DNA from: Lunularia cruciata
Taxonomy: Eukaryota > Streptophyta > Marchantiopsida > Lunulariales > Lunulariaceae
Length of the DNA stretch: 64,000 nt
Reading direction: 5' to 3'
NCBI GenBank assembly: GCA_948567375.1
Contig: OX419758.1
Span: forward strand, 56,611,001 to 56,675,000
Made by a program: the position numbers and the translations under genes. Below, in pieces: positions 1-11,797 of this stretch. Below the pieces are notes generated by a model that was not told the DNA's origin, made no database searches, and saw nothing but the letters and a program-made list of their open reading frames with translations. How positions within the stretch are numbered: position 1 is the first letter of the stretch; each line of letters begins with the position of its first letter.

Positions 1-116
1 ATTTTTCTATATAATAAAGAGAAGGTGTTCCTTTGGGACATCGGAGGTTTGAGTGTGAAATTGTGTGTTTCTCATGGTGTGTTTTTCTTCAGGTCTCCTA
101 TCCTTGGACTATAACA
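1..116 (+). repeat. Right end of a B-family LTR, cut by the window edge
   Basis: The segment matches the last ~115 bases of the LTRs at 1300-2121 and 53211-53943. It has the TATATAATAAAGAG promoter-like string, then a block ending near CTATAACA where intact copies end in ATTACA. It may be a solo LTR or belong to an element lying to the left; the window edge prevents a decision. Confidence 0.7.
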
Positions 117-765
117 CAATATCACCAAATATTTCCATGATACTCTTAAGGAGGAATTGTGCAAGTTGGTTGATGTGCAATATTATTAGAGAATATATTA
201 AATGCCACTTGTGGATCTCCTAATAAAGGAAGTTCATCCACATGAAGAATATCCTTTGCAAGGATAGGAACTAAGAAGCTCATGACTTGATAAGGATCCA
301 CTAGCCTCCTTAAGCGCTCTAAAGAAAGATGCACATGAGACACTACCAAAAATGTTCTCAACATCCACCTATTAAACAACTCATTTCATGTGTATATTTA
401 AGAGTGCTTTGATGCCTAGAGATATAGCCTTAAAACCTCTAAGTGTGGCAACTCCAAACGAATGTAGATAGAGGTGTTGTTGGAAGTGAATACAATGCTA
501 AAGGACAATAATATAGCTAAAAACAAGTAAGAAGGCCTCCCCAATAGAAATCCATCTAATGTCTCTTATGCTTTTCTCCATCGCAAGAAGTCAACTAACA
601 CCTATCACTTGACTTATTGATATAGGAACTTCACTCCTTGCTACTATTGTTGCAACCACTTGAAACAAATTGGTGAAACTACTAGAAGTATCATCTAACT
701 AGAAGTAATCTCTAAGATGCTCATAAATTATTCTTGACAAGCCTCTTGATGAGAAGCATGGAGCA
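117..765. other. Unassigned DNA between a B-family LTR end and element A
   Basis: No gene or recognisable element domain was found. A 77-codon minus-strand frame at 146-379 is open but matches no family I know and lacks flanking support. The stretch is probably the old host sequence into which element A inserted. Confidence 0.4.
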
Positions 766-1255
766 TGGAAAAATATAGAGTTTACCAATGAGTTAGTCAA
801 GGCTAATGAAATTGCAAATAGGCCAAATTAATCTAGAATATTCTAGTAATTTCTAAGTAGCTTTTTGGCACCTTCCAAGTATTGGGTAATGTGCATGCCA
901 AATGTTGACTTCTAAGAGGAAGCTTCTTGGAAAACTTCCCAACTAGCTTGGCTTGCAACTCAAGCAAGTAGCTTCTAGAAGAAAACTTCTTGTGAAGTTT
1001 CCAACCAGCTTAGCTTGCATGCCAAGTATGAGATTTCTAGAAGGAAGCTTCTTGAGAAGCTTTTCGGTTAACTTGGCTTGCACTCCAAGAAAGTGACTTT
1101 AGGAAGCTTCTTGAGAAGCTTCTTAAGAGCCTTGTATGCTCCCTATAAATACCAAAGCCCAAGGTAATGCAAGGTATTTGGATTTTTCCCTCATTCAAAT
1201 GTCCAGATGTGATCTTTCATACTCCTATTTTTCTCTTTGGTCTTGGTCTTTTACA
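766..1255 (+). repeat. Element A 5' LTR
   Basis: It aligns with 6779-7259 and with the LTRs of C, I and J. The first bases have drifted (TGGAAAAATATAGAG against TGTAACAATATGG in the 3' copy); the end is TTTTACA. The U3 holds about four imperfect ~62-bp modules rich in AAGCTTCTTGAGAAGCTT-like palindromes, followed by a TATAAATA box at 1144-1151. Confidence 0.85.
1144..1151 (+). promoter_or_regulatory. TATA box of element A 5' LTR
   Basis: TATAAATA lies about 105 bp before the LTR end and is conserved at 7148-7155 (A 3' LTR) and 41335-41342 (J). The position suits an RNA polymerase II start in the LTR, with a short R-U5. Confidence 0.65.
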
Positions 1256-1256
1256 T

Positions 1257-1268
1257 TGGTATTAGAGT
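1257..1268 (+). other. Element A primer-binding site (degraded)
   Basis: TGGTATTAGAGT starts one base after the LTR end. It is the degraded form of TGGTATCAGAGC, which is intact in J and B and is complementary to the 3' end of plant initiator tRNA-Met. Confidence 0.75.
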
Positions 1269-1299
1269 AGGAATGAGATGAATGGAATTTATGGACCAC

Positions 1300-2121
1300 T
1301 GTAATACCAATAGCTAGATATATTGGCTAGAGTGAAAATTGGCTTGGTAATATCTGGAAGGATTTTATGTATGATGGGCTAGGTAGATAAGATAGAGATG
1401 TCACTAAAAGAGTACTTCTACTAATAGTGCAAAAGCCAAAAATAGCCAAAAATTGTAATACCAATAGCTAGACATATTAGCTAGAGGTGAAAATTGGCTT
1501 GGTAACATCTAGAAAGATGTTATATATGATAGGCTATGTAGATTAGATAGAGGTGTCACCAAAAGAGGACTTTTACTAATAGGGTAGGAGCCAAAAATAG
1601 CTTAGAAATTTTAGAGCCAATTTTGGAGGCCTAAATGGATGAATTAGGCTTCAAAAATGTGCAAATAAACCCCTCCACTGGAAGATAGGTTGGCCTTACC
1701 TTCCTCCTAGTTTGTCTCATTGAGAGCTTTCCAATGGTACCTCACCCATGCGATTTGGAAAATGGGCTTTCATCGAATACATAACCTCTTAAGGGATTTA
1801 TATTATACCCCAGGCTTTTTGCGTATTTTAGTGATTCCTATAAGAAGATTCCATAAATATTCCCTTTGATCAAAGGTGGTTTGACCAACCAGATAGGGTC
1901 AAAACCAACATGTCACCCATGCTTACAACTAATCTAAGGGTAGAGATCATTGACATGTCACTTATCCATGTATCTGATCCAAGGGCAAAGCTGGCTTTGG
2001 GGTAGTCTCCTTTGCTATATAATACAATCAAGGTGCTCCTTTGGGCATCATAGGTTTTAAGTGTAAAATTGTGTGTTTATTATTTGTGTCTCTTTAGGTC
2101 TCCTATCTTCAAAGTATTAGA
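1300..2121 (+). mobile_element. Solo B-family LTR inserted in element A
   Basis: The unit starts TGTAATACC and ends GTATTAGA (ATTACA in intact copies) and is flanked by ACCAC at 1295-1299 and 2122-2126. Element J carries the uninterrupted sequence near 41480 (ATGGACCACCAAATCC), which confirms the empty site. The first ~325 bases are two tandem copies of a ~165-base unit starting at 1300 and about 1467, as in the LTRs of B. No internal coding remains, so LTR-LTR recombination is the likely origin. Confidence 0.9.
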
Positions 2122-2350
2122 ACCACCAAATCCATTTCTGCCAAACCATTGGGATTTTTGTGTCCATGTACTACCTAAGTATCATTGCATGCAATTCATC
2201 ACCTCATGCTTTGGATAGAATTTTTTGAATCTAATTACCTTATTCAAAGAACCCTTGGTACTTCAAGTTATAACTTGTGGAGAATGTTGGACGTGTTGCA
2301 TCTATGTGTTAATTTAGATAAATTGGGAGTAGTGTGATAGAGTAGTAGCC

Positions 2351-3270
2351 ATGGTGACAATACTTGAGGTTATCATTGTTATGCACCAACAAATCAAGCA
2401 TTGTACTTGATTGTTGGATGAACAAGACCACCAACGACAAGAGCACATAAAGAGAGTACCATTTCCAAAAGGAGAAGAGCAAATTTGATTTCCAAAACCC
2501 AAGGTATTTGATAGCAAGAATCTCCTGAGCACAATGGAGAATTTTGTATGTGACTATGAATGTTATTTCAAGATTACAAATCTTCAAGATGAACAAAAAT
2601 AAATTCTCTTAACTTTGAGCCAATTGGATGGAGGGGCAAAAATATGATGGCAATTCTAAGTGGAGCAAGCTGAATCGCAATTTGATGCACCAATCTTGAC
2701 ATGGGAAGAATTCAAGGATACTATAATTGGGTGCTTCCAAGCAATAAATGCCACACAAGATAAGTTGGCAAAGTTGAAGCAAATTGGTTATGTAAGAAGC
2801 TAAATCACAAACATCTAGAACACCATTATGCAAATTCCAGATATATTGGATGGTGAAGCTCTAGATCAATTTGTGAGGGGATTGAAGTCACTAACCAAAT
2901 TAGAAATGACTATGTGAGAGCAAAAACACTTAGAAGAAGCCATGCAATTGGTTGAGTGCTTTGATTCCTTGGTTGCAACAACTTGGTCTTCACCTTGACC
3001 TTCACAAAACCTACCAACACATTATACACAAGTGGAGGAGCCAACACTAATGGAGATTGATGTCATCCAACAAAGACCACTTGGCACAACAAATTGAACA
3101 AGATTGTCGAAAAATGGCGGTTGCTTTTATTGTCACCAAATTGGATATCACATTGTTGAATGTCCATTCAAGAATGTATGATCTTGAAAAATTCCCCAAA
3201 TGGAGTTTGTGGGGTGAAATCATAAGGGAAATAAGGAATCCCAATAGGAGAATTTGAGCCACCTATTGGG
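2351..3270 (+). pseudogene. Element A gag remnant
   Basis: Conceptual pieces match the gag of element J: a Met-Gln-Gln-Gln-Ile-Lys-type helical start, a Phe-Pro-Lys-Pro-Lys-Val segment and, near 3105-3170, a zinc-knuckle remnant whose best frame suggests Cys-x2-Cys-x4-His-x4-Cys. Frames change several times and many stops are present. The product would have been the capsid and nucleocapsid precursor. Boundaries are approximate. Confidence 0.65.
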
Positions 3271-3274
3271 AACT

Positions 3275-5225
3275 TGATTAGTTCCCATAGGATTGAAGGC
3301 TTGACCTATGCAAGTCTGCGTCACTTACAAGGTATGATATATGATCATGGTTAATTTTGGAAGTTTAGAGAATTGTATGTATATGCAGTTAGCAAAGGAA
3401 TTACGTATTCCTATTGAATCAATAATTGAAAATAGATTGATGATGGCAGATGGTAGAAAGTGTTTTACATTTTACACATCGTATCTTGTTACCTTCAAGA
3501 TTGGAAAGGAGTATTTAGAGTGTATTGAGGTTTGTAGTGGCACCTTTACATTATGATGTCATTCTAAGTTTACCTTGGCTTTAACATCATAAGTTTCATT
3601 TGATTTGAACTAACAACAAATTCAAGTACAACACCAAGGTATGAACTTTTTATTAGGTTGTTTGGCACCTTTGAGTGAGACACCTGAAAATAATCAATCC
3701 CAAGATGAGACGTTGTCAAGAAAGTAGCCATTCAACAAGCTTTGAAGGGAGATAAGTCCCAAGATGGGAAGTTTGTCAATAGCCATAGAGCAAGATCTAG
3801 AGGAAGATAAGTCTATTTTTGTGATGTAAATCAAGCTTATTGTGCATGGAGGATCTAAGGAGGATCAAGAGCCTCATCAAGCAATGGTTGATCAAATAGT
3901 CCAAGAGTTTTAAGATGTGTTTCTAGATGATCTGCCAAAAGGATTACACTCCAATTGTGGTATGTCCTTCAAGATTAAGTTATTGTCAATAAGTACTCTA
4001 GTGAGTCGACCAATCTATTGACTCTCACCAAATGAGTTGGATGAGCTCCAAACAACACTAACAAAGTTGTTGGAGAAAGATTTCATACGACATAATACAT
4101 CTCCTTGGTGAGCATTGGTACTATCTTTTCTAAAGAAGGATGGAGTTCTTCACTTCTGTAATGATTATCATAGCCTCAATAAACAAATGGTGTATATGTT
4201 TTGCCTCAAATTGATGACTTACTCAATCAATTGAGTGGTGCACAATACTTCTCTTAGTTGGATCTCTGAAGTCGCTATTAGCAGATTCTCATTGATAAAG
4301 AGGATGTGCAAAATATTTCCTTTTGCACAAGGTATGGGCACTTTGAGTAGAAAGTTCTACCTTTTGGGCTCACTAATTCTCCAATAGTCTTCATGGATCA
4401 AATGCATCGGGTGTTGGATAGACTATTGGATCATTACATGGTAGTGTTCTTGGATGATATCTTAATATATAATAAGACAAAGGTTAAACACATAGATCAT
4501 GTACGAGAAGTCCCAAGACGACTATGTCAATGGAAGTTCTATTGCAAGAAGTCCAAGTGTGCACTTTGGCAAAAGAAAGTTACCTTCTTTGGTCACAAGA
4601 TCTTTTTGGAGGGGATCAAGATGAAAGAAGATAAAATCAAAGTCATTATTGATTGGATACCACAAAAGTGTGAGCATTTAATGGATTGGCAAGTTTTTAA
4701 TGATAGTTCAACCATTACTATGCTCATGTGGCAGCACCATTGACCAACCTCTTGGGCAAGAACTCAAGCTTTCAATAGACCACCAAGCACAAAAAAGCAT
4801 TCTAGAAGCTGAAACATATGGTGTATACAAGACCCATTCTTCAACCATATGACACTCAACTACCTTGTGTGGTTGATTTTAATGCTTTTAACTTTGCCAT
4901 TGGAGTCATGTTGCAATAAGAATTTCCAAATGGGTTACATCCTATTGCCTTTGTGTCTCATCAACTAATCATCACAAAAAGAAATTAATTTGCTCAAGGT
5001 AGGGAAAAACTAGCAATGGTATATGTCACCAAGGTTTGGAGACATTATCTCTTGGAGAAACCAATGATCATGTGAATCGATCACAAACCCTTATTGTAGA
5101 GATTACATTTGGATCACATGAAGAGTCAACATCATCAATGGGAGGAACAACTATAATTATTTTATATCAAAATCAAGTACAAATCCAGACAATTCCATGT
5201 CATCCTTGATGCACTATCATGATGA
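3275..5225 (+). pseudogene. Element A protease, RT and RNase H remnant
   Basis: Protease debris spans about 3330-3560 and includes a degraded Asp-Ser-Gly active-site region. RT follows at about 3890-4640 and shows a Phe-Leu-Asp-Asp catalytic box at 4447-4458 in the open segment 4393-4743. RNase H pieces follow to about 5200 (Phe-Asn-Ala-Phe-Asn region; Asp-His-Lys-Pro-Leu-Leu segment). Two copies of a linker repeat lie near 3700-3820; J has more of them. In-frame stops are frequent, many at sites where J keeps Gln, Arg or Trp. No active enzyme is expected. Confidence 0.75.
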
Positions 5226-5429
5226 CTTGATTTGAAGTCTCTTCGTCTCATCACAACAACAATTACAACAATATCATTTGACTCCAAAACCCAAATTGAG
5301 CTCATGACAGCTTCACAACAAGATCTCTTCTTTTTGATGGTACAAGGTCATCTTACAACATGTAACAAGAAGTACAACATCTTCTCCTTCAAGGAAGGTC
5401 TTCTATTTAGAGATAATTAGATCTATATT

Positions 5430-6720
5430 CTAGCTGAGGGTGATCTCCAACTTGTGTGCCTTCAAGCCCATGACTTACCAATTACTGGTCACATGGGTAT
5501 AGACAAGAACTTGGGTACCCTCCAATGCCAATGGTGGTGGCCCAACATGGTATGAGATGTTTGAGAGTTTGTTTGATCTTCTGAGAGCTACCAACGCAAT
5601 AAGGCCAACAATAAGAAATTGAGTGGACTCCTTCAACCACTTCCCATTCCATCTACTCAATGAGAACATGTGAGCTTAGATCTCATCACCTCTTTGCCCA
5701 AAACAAAGCAAGGTCACACAACAATCTTGGTGTTTGTGGATAAGCTTAGTAATAAAATCCATTTGATACTAATCTTTGATATCGTGGATACTCCAACATT
5801 GGTATAGATCTACTTTGATAATGTCTTTAAACATCATGGGATGCCTCATGTACTCATATCCAACTGTGATCCTTGCTTCACCAAAAAAATATGGCAAACA
5901 CTCTTCCAAATACTCGGTACCAAGCATGCTTTGTCCACGGCCTATCATCCTCAAATTGATGGAAAAATCAAACGTGCAAATCACACCTTGGAGGATATTT
6001 TTTGTGCCTTTATCAATGTTCACCGTACCAATCAGGATGAATGTCTTGCAATTGCTAAGTTTGTATACAATAATTCCAAACATGCAAACACCATATTCTC
6101 TCTTTTCTTCCTTAATTTCAGCCAAGACTCACTTGTTCTGATTCCTTGCTTGCTTTACCTCCATCTCATGTCCCTCATACTTCTACCTTCTTGACCACCA
6201 TATCCCTATCCCTCTAACAAGCCAAAGTTCATCTCCTTGTTGCTCAGAATTGTCAAAAACAATATGCAGACCACCATTGTTGTGATATCACCTTTCAAAT
6301 TGGTGATAAGGTCATACTCTCCTCTAATAACCTACCTCTCTCACTTGATACCCAAGTCTGTAAACTTGTTCCTATTGGATAGGACCCTTTGATATCACCC
6401 AAATCATTTCTCTTGTTGCTTATCAACTTGCCTTGCATTGTCACATGCACATCCACCCTATCTTTCATGGTTCCAAGTTGAAACCCTTTGTTCCTAATCT
6501 ATTTTCTTTTTCCTCTTGTGTTCAACCTCCTCCTCCTCTTCCCATCCCTATCAATGATCATGAGGAGTATGAAGTTGACTCATAACCTTGCGTGTTGCTA
6601 TATTCAACAAGGCAGTCAACAACATACAACATACAAAATACAAAATCCTATGGACAGTGTATCCCCTTCATGATGCCACTTAGTAGCCTCTTTCTCATCT
6701 CCAAAATGCACAAATAGCCA
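5430..6720 (+). pseudogene. Element A integrase and chromodomain remnant
   Basis: The His-rich N-terminal zinc-binding part appears near 5465-5610 (His-Asp-Leu-Pro, Gly-His-Met-Gly, Trp-Trp-Trp-Pro-Asn). The catalytic core spans 5680-6130, with a Tyr-His-Pro-Gln-Ile-Asp-Gly-Lys segment at 5941-5964. The C-terminal module has the Trp-x-Gly-Pro-Phe-Asp-type sequence. A Glu-Glu-Tyr-Glu-Val-Asp chromodomain start lies near 6560. Chromodomains in this position define chromoviruses and are thought to steer insertion to modified chromatin. Frameshifts and stops make it a relic. Confidence 0.75.
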
Positions 6721-6778
6721 TCCATGAGTTTCAAGCTTCTATGGAGATGAAGTATCAACAACTAGCAGTGGGGGAATA

Positions 6779-7259
6779 TGTAACAATATGGAATTTACCA
6801 ATGAGTTAGTCAAGACTAATAAAGTAGAAAATAGACCAAATTAACCTAGAACATTCTAAAAGTATCTAGGAAGCTACTTGGCACCTTCCATAATGTGCAT
6901 GCCAAGAGGTGACTTCTAGGAAGAAGCTTTGTGGAAAACTTCCTAGATAGCTTAGTTTGCACCTCAAGTAGATAACTTCTCAAAGGAAGCTTCTTGGGAA
7001 GCTTCCAACTAGCTTAGCTTACATACCAAGTAGGTGGCTTCTAGAAGGAAACTTCTTGAGAAGTTTCCCGGTTAACTTATCTTGCACTTTAACAAAGCAG
7101 TTTTAAGAAACTTCTTGAGAAGCTTCTCAAGAACCTTATATACTCCCTATAAATAACCAAGCCCAAGGTCATGCTAGGTATTTGGAGTTTTCTCTCATTC
7201 AAATGTCCCAATGTGATCTTCAATGCTACTATTTCTATCCTCGATCTTAATCTTTTACA
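6779..7259 (+). repeat. Element A 3' LTR
   Basis: It starts TGTAACAATATGG and ends CTTTTACA, aligned with 766-1255. The purine tract GTGGGGGAA lies directly before it (about 6769-6776), as expected for plus-strand priming. TATAAATA is at 7148-7155. Confidence 0.85.
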
Positions 7260-7336
7260 CAATGCATATGCAAAAAAAATAAATCTATGAAGTATAAAGG
7301 CTCTTCAAGCTTATAGTCTTAGATCTCTAAGGTGCT
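7260..7336. other. 77-bp spacer between elements A and C
   Basis: Short AT-rich DNA with an A-run separates the 3' LTRs of two inverted relatives (A on plus, C on minus). No feature was seen in it. Confidence 0.6.
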
Positions 7337-7742
7337 TGCAAAAGACCAAGGAGAGAAATAGGAGAATAAAAGATAAGTATGGAAGTCACATTAGAAACAT
7401 TCAAGTGAGTGAAACTTTAGATGCCTAGCTTGAGCTTGGATCAGGTATTTACAAGACTCCCAAGGAAAGTTCCTACTAGGAGCCATCTTTCTTGGAGTGC
7501 AAGCTAAGCTAGTCATTTATTTGGCATACAAGCTAAGTTGGTAATCAGCTTGACATACAAGTTACTCTACCTTGGGTAGGTTCTAGAAGCTTCTCACCAA
7601 GAATCTTCCTTGGTGCTTCTAGAATGTTCTACTGAAAGGCTTCTTAGATACATCTAGAAAACTAATATATATTCATTTTACCCCCTTAGGCTACTAACTC
7701 ATCATCTTTTACTAACTTGTTTGCTAACTTTATATTATTACA
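7337..7742 (-). repeat. Element C 3' LTR
   Basis: On the plus view it starts TGCAAAAGACCAAGG and ends ATTATTACA; 18977-19375 is the mate. A perfect three-unit TTCnnGAAnnTTC array lies at 7581-7593. The purine tract of the minus-strand element (CTAGTGGTGGGAGAA) follows immediately at about 7744-7759. Confidence 0.8.
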
Positions 7743-9120
7743 TATTCTCCCACCACTAGTTGGTGACATCCTTGTTCCCATTGATTCTTCAAAGTTGTGG
7801 ATAGCTATTTGAGCATTTTTTAAATGGGAAAGAGGTTCATATGTGAAATCATGAATGAGATATCCTTTCCAAAGACCTTGTACTTGATGTGTCATCAATG
7901 ACCACATTGGATGTTTTTTGGGGCAAGAATAAATTCTACTTCATATTCTTCATGATCATGGATAAAGATTGGAGGAGGAGGTGGTTGGATAGGAGTAGGG
8001 AAGGAAGATGAGTTAGAAAACAAGAGTTTTAACTTTAGAATTTGGAAGACAGGATGGATCCACATGTGACTAGGAAGTGCAAGTTTGTAGACAATGGGAG
8101 AAATTATTTTAGTAATATCAAAGGGACCTATCAAATTGGGAGTAAGTTTTCAAACTTGGATGTCAAGTGGGATAGGAATTTTACTAGAAGAAAGCATGAA
8201 TTTATTACCAATTTGAAAAGTGAGATCAGAATGATGTTGATTGACATATTGCTTTTGCCAATTTTTAGCAACAATAAGATGAGACTTTTCTTGTATAAGG
8301 ATATAAATAGCTTGGAAAAGAAGGTGGAAGTATGAGGGACTTGAGATGGTAGAGGAGCAAGAAGAGAATTTGGGAATAAGTGAATCTTGCTCATAATTAA
8401 GGAACAAGGGAGAAAAACCAGTACTTGCATGCTTGGAATTATTGTAGATAAACTTGACAACTACAAGGCAAGTATCTCAATTAATGTAGTGAAAATTGAC
8501 AATGACATATAATATATCCTCCAAAGTATAATTTGCTCATTTTTTTTCCATCAATTTGAGGATTCTATGTTGTAGACAATGTGAGTTTGAAAAGTGCTTG
8601 CTAAAATTTAACGGTGAAGCAAGGATCAGAATTAAAGAGGAAAACCCTTGGCATCCCATGGTGCTTGAAGATAATTTCAAAGTAAATCTTGGCCAATGTT
8701 AGAGCATTTATTATGTCCATGGTAGGTGCCAAATAAATATACTTATTGAGCTTATGACCAAACACTACAATGGTTGTATGGCCTTGGTACATCTTTGGTA
8801 AGGATGTGATGAGGTCTAAGTCTACATGTTCCCAATGGGCATATGGAATTGGTAGTGGTTCAAGGAGTTCACTTGGCTTCTGGTTATTGGCTTTGTTGCA
8901 TTGGCAACTTTCACAAGATTGTACAAAGTCTCAAACCTTTTGTGTCATGTTGGGCCACCACCATTGACATTGTAGGGTACTCATGGTCTTGTTCATCCCA
9001 ATGTGACCAACAATTGGTAGGTTATGAATCTCTTGAAGCCACACAAGTTATAGATCACCCCCTATTGGAACATAGATCTTGTTCTCGTAGAATAAGAGGC
9101 CCTTCTTGAAAGAGAAAGTA
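7743..9120 (-). pseudogene. Element C chromodomain and integrase remnant
   Basis: Reading leftward, the zinc-binding domain (about 8840-9100), catalytic core (8131-8792, with a Gly-Met-Pro-Arg-Val-Leu segment and an Asn-Ser-Asp-Pro site) and C-terminal module (7895-8134, with Ile-Gly-Pro-Phe-Asp-Ile-Thr) are recognisable. A chromodomain remnant follows at 7690-7960 (Glu-Glu-Tyr-Glu-Val-Glu, then Glu-Pro-Leu-Ser-His-Leu). Pieces lie in different frames with stops between, so no integrase can be made. Confidence 0.75.
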
Positions 9121-9129
9121 TATTAATCC

Positions 9130-10620
9130 TTAATTTATGCTGCAAGACAACAATGTACCAACTAAAAGAAGGGGTCTTGTTGTAAAGTAGTTGTGAATAT
9201 AAGGTCAATCTTGGAATCAATAGACATTGTGATTGTTGTTGTTTAGAGAGATACAAGAGTACTCTCCAAATCATATCATTGTGACAAAGCATCAAGAATG
9301 ATATGGAACTTTCTTGGTTTTTATTCAAGTTTGATGTCAAAAAATTGTAGTTGCTCCACCCATTAATAATGCCTACTCTTCATGTGCTCTAAATGTAAGG
9401 TTTGCAACATGAATTTGTGATTGGTCTGCATTATCACTTATTTTTCCAAGAGGTAATGTCACCACACTTTTGCTATATACACCATTGCTAATTGTACTAA
9501 ATCTCATATAGAATAATTCCTTTCTGCTACATTTAGTTGTGGAGATACAAAGGCAATGGGATCAACCATATGGGAATGCCTGTTGCAACATAACTCTAAT
9601 GGAAAAGTTAGAAACATCAAAGTCAAATATGCAAGGTAGTGGAGGATCATATGGTTGGAGGATGGGTCGTGAAGACACTATATCCTTAAGCTTTTTGAAT
9701 GCCTCTTCTTGCTTGGTATTCAATTCCAAGCTTGATGTCTTCCTCAAGAGGTTTATTTACTAGTGCAACCACATGAGCAAAATGGATGAATTGTCAATAA
9801 AAACTTACGAATCCATTCAATCTCCAAACTTTTGCACCATCCTTAGGAGTGAGCCAATTGGTAATGGCTTTGATTTTCTCCTCTTCCATCTTGATCTCCT
9901 ATGTTGAAACCTTTTGGCCCAAGAAGGTAACTTCGTTTTGCCAAAAGGTGCACTTGGACTTCTTGCAATAGATATTTCCATTGGTGAATCTTCTCAAGAC
10001 TTCTCAAACATGGTTCTTGTGTTTTACCTTTGCCTTATTATAAATCAAAATTTCATCCAAAAAAACTATCATGTATAGATCCAGTAGTCCATCTTACACC
10101 GTGAAAACCGTTAGAGCATTAGTGAGCCCAAAAGGTAAAACACATTATTTGAAATGCCCATAACTTGAACAAAAGGTAATCTTTTGCAAATCTTCTCTAT
10201 CAACTAGAATTTGCAAGCAACCATTTTGAAGATTTAACTTTGAGAAGTATCAAGATCCACTAAATTGATCCAATAAGTCATCAATTTGAGACAAGAGATA
10301 TATATTCTTCATTCTTTTATTGAGACCATGATAGTCAATACAAAATCAAAGTTCTCCATCCTTCTTGAGGACAAATAGTATTGGTGCTCCCCAAGAAGAT
10401 GTTCTATGTTGTACTAAGATGAAATCCTTCTCCAACAACTCAATCAATGTTGTTTGAAGGTCTTCTAACTCCTTTGGTGAGAGCCTATAGATTAATCTAC
10501 TCATTGGAGTATTACTTGATAATAGTTTGAACTTGAGGTGCATATCAAATTGCAGCCCCTTTGAAAGATTATCTAGAAACACATCTGCAAACTCTTGATT
10601 ATTTGATTAACCACAACTTG
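9130..10620 (-). pseudogene. Element C RT and RNase H remnant
   Basis: RNase H pieces lie at about 9300-9750 (Phe-Asp-Phe-Asp-Val-Ser in 9562-9747). RT occupies about 9750-10590, with a well-preserved N-terminal part at 10346-10582 containing Leu-Ser-Pro-Lys-Glu-Leu-Glu-Asp-Leu and Trp-Gly-Ala-Pro-Ile-Leu-Phe-Val. The catalytic box region is near 10040. Stops and frameshifts separate the pieces. Confidence 0.75.
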
Positions 10621-10952
10621 TTTAGGCTTTTGATCCTCATCATATTCTCCTTGTATTAATGGGTTTGATCTATATAACAAAAACCAAAATATCTTCCTCC
10701 AAAGCTTTCTCTACAACTAATACATTGATAAACTTCCTATCTTGGGATTGAATTTTCTTAAATATCTCACTCAAAAGTGCAAGATGACTTAATCAATAAT
10801 CCTTACCTTGGATGTTGTACTTGAATTTTTTGTCAGCCCCAATCAAATTGAACCTTATGAAGTTCAAACCAAGGAAGACCTAGAATAATATTATAGTATA
10901 AAGGAGCTACTAAAAATTTCATGTTCTTTGAATATTCTTTCTCAATCTTGAC

Positions 10953-11222
10953 TTCAACAAGATGAAAGGTACGAAGTGCATGATTATTCCTAGAATTTTC
11001 CATCATCAATTTGCTAATTGAAATTTGCTTGATAGAATACCTTGTTCTCTTGTTAAGTGCATAGACATACAATTCTCAAAAAAAAATTTCAACAAGATGA
11101 AAGGTACGGAGTGCATGATTATTCCTAGAATTTTCCATCATCAATTTGCTAATTGACATTTGCTTGATAGAATACCTTGTTCTCTTGTTAAGTGCATAGA
11201 CATACAATTCTCAAAAAGAAAA
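10953..11222. repeat. 135-bp tandem duplication in element C protease
   Basis: Two head-to-tail copies differ at only a few bases (for example ACGAAG against ACGGAG and GAAATT against GACATT), separated by an A-run. The low divergence shows that the duplication is much younger than the decay around it. Confidence 0.9.
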
Positions 11223-11792
11223 ATTCTCCAATCATCACATTCAAAGAAATCCATTTGGTTAATTTGTCAAGGTTGTCTATTTTACTTGGACATTCACAAT
11301 ACAATGTCCAATCTGATGACAATAGAAACAACCACCATTTTGTTGCAACCATTCTTGATCTTCTATCCCAAGTGGTCTCCATTGGTTTGCATCAATTTCC
11401 ATTGTTGCCAATTCTTCCACACATGATTGGTTCATTTGTTGGTTTAATAGAGGTCAAGACTATGTCAAGACCAAGTTGCAATAGCCAAGGAGTCAAGCAC
11501 TCAACCATCTACATGGCTTCCTCTAGATGCTTTGGTTCATGCATAGTTATTTCAAATTTGGTATGCAATTTCAAGCCCTCAAATTGATCTGAGGCTTCAT
11601 CTTCATGTATATCTAGAATCAACATCATGGTGTTTTGGAATTGAGAGATGTAACTCCACTTAGAGCTCAACTTTCTCAATTGTACCAATCAATCTCTTGT
11701 AGCTCATGTACCATTCATAGCTTGCGACCTTTCAATAATTGCACTCTTGAAGTCCTCCCATGTCAAGATTGGTGCAAAATATTCTTTTGAGT

Positions 11793-11797
11793 CTACT
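11793..11797. repeat. Target-site duplication of element B, left copy (CTACT)
   Basis: CTACT directly precedes the TGTAATGCTCC start of the left LTR; the identical CTACT at 18380-18384 follows the right LTR. Confidence 0.9.

Larger units (their letters stand above)
766..7259 (+). mobile_element. Element A: degraded chromodomain-type Ty3/gypsy retrotransposon
   Basis: Two LTRs of about 490 bp (766-1255 and 6779-7259) flank gag, protease, RT, RNase H, integrase and a chromodomain remnant in the canonical Ty3/gypsy order. A primer-binding site follows the 5' LTR and a purine tract precedes the 3' LTR. The coding part is riddled with stops and frameshifts, so the copy is dead. A solo LTR of another family sits just after the primer site. 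The flanks show no matching 5-bp target duplication (GAGCA left, CAATG right), which suggests age or rearrangement. Element J is the closest relative in the window and supports the domain calls. Confidence 0.85.
10833..11797 (-). pseudogene. Element C protease and gag C-terminal part
   Basis: The frame at 10833-11072 ends in Ile-Ile-Leu-Gly-Leu-Pro-Trp-Phe, typical of gypsy proteases. A 135-bp tandem duplication (10953-11087 and 11088-11222) repeats the part with the Ser-Lys-Leu-Met-Met segment. Gag follows at 11188-11797, with a damaged zinc knuckle around 11310-11360. Element B cuts gag here; its N-terminal part resumes at 18385. Confidence 0.65.

Noticed and set aside
766-7259. Target-site duplication for element A
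   Set aside because: The flanking five bases (GAGCA and CAATG) do not match; none is claimed.
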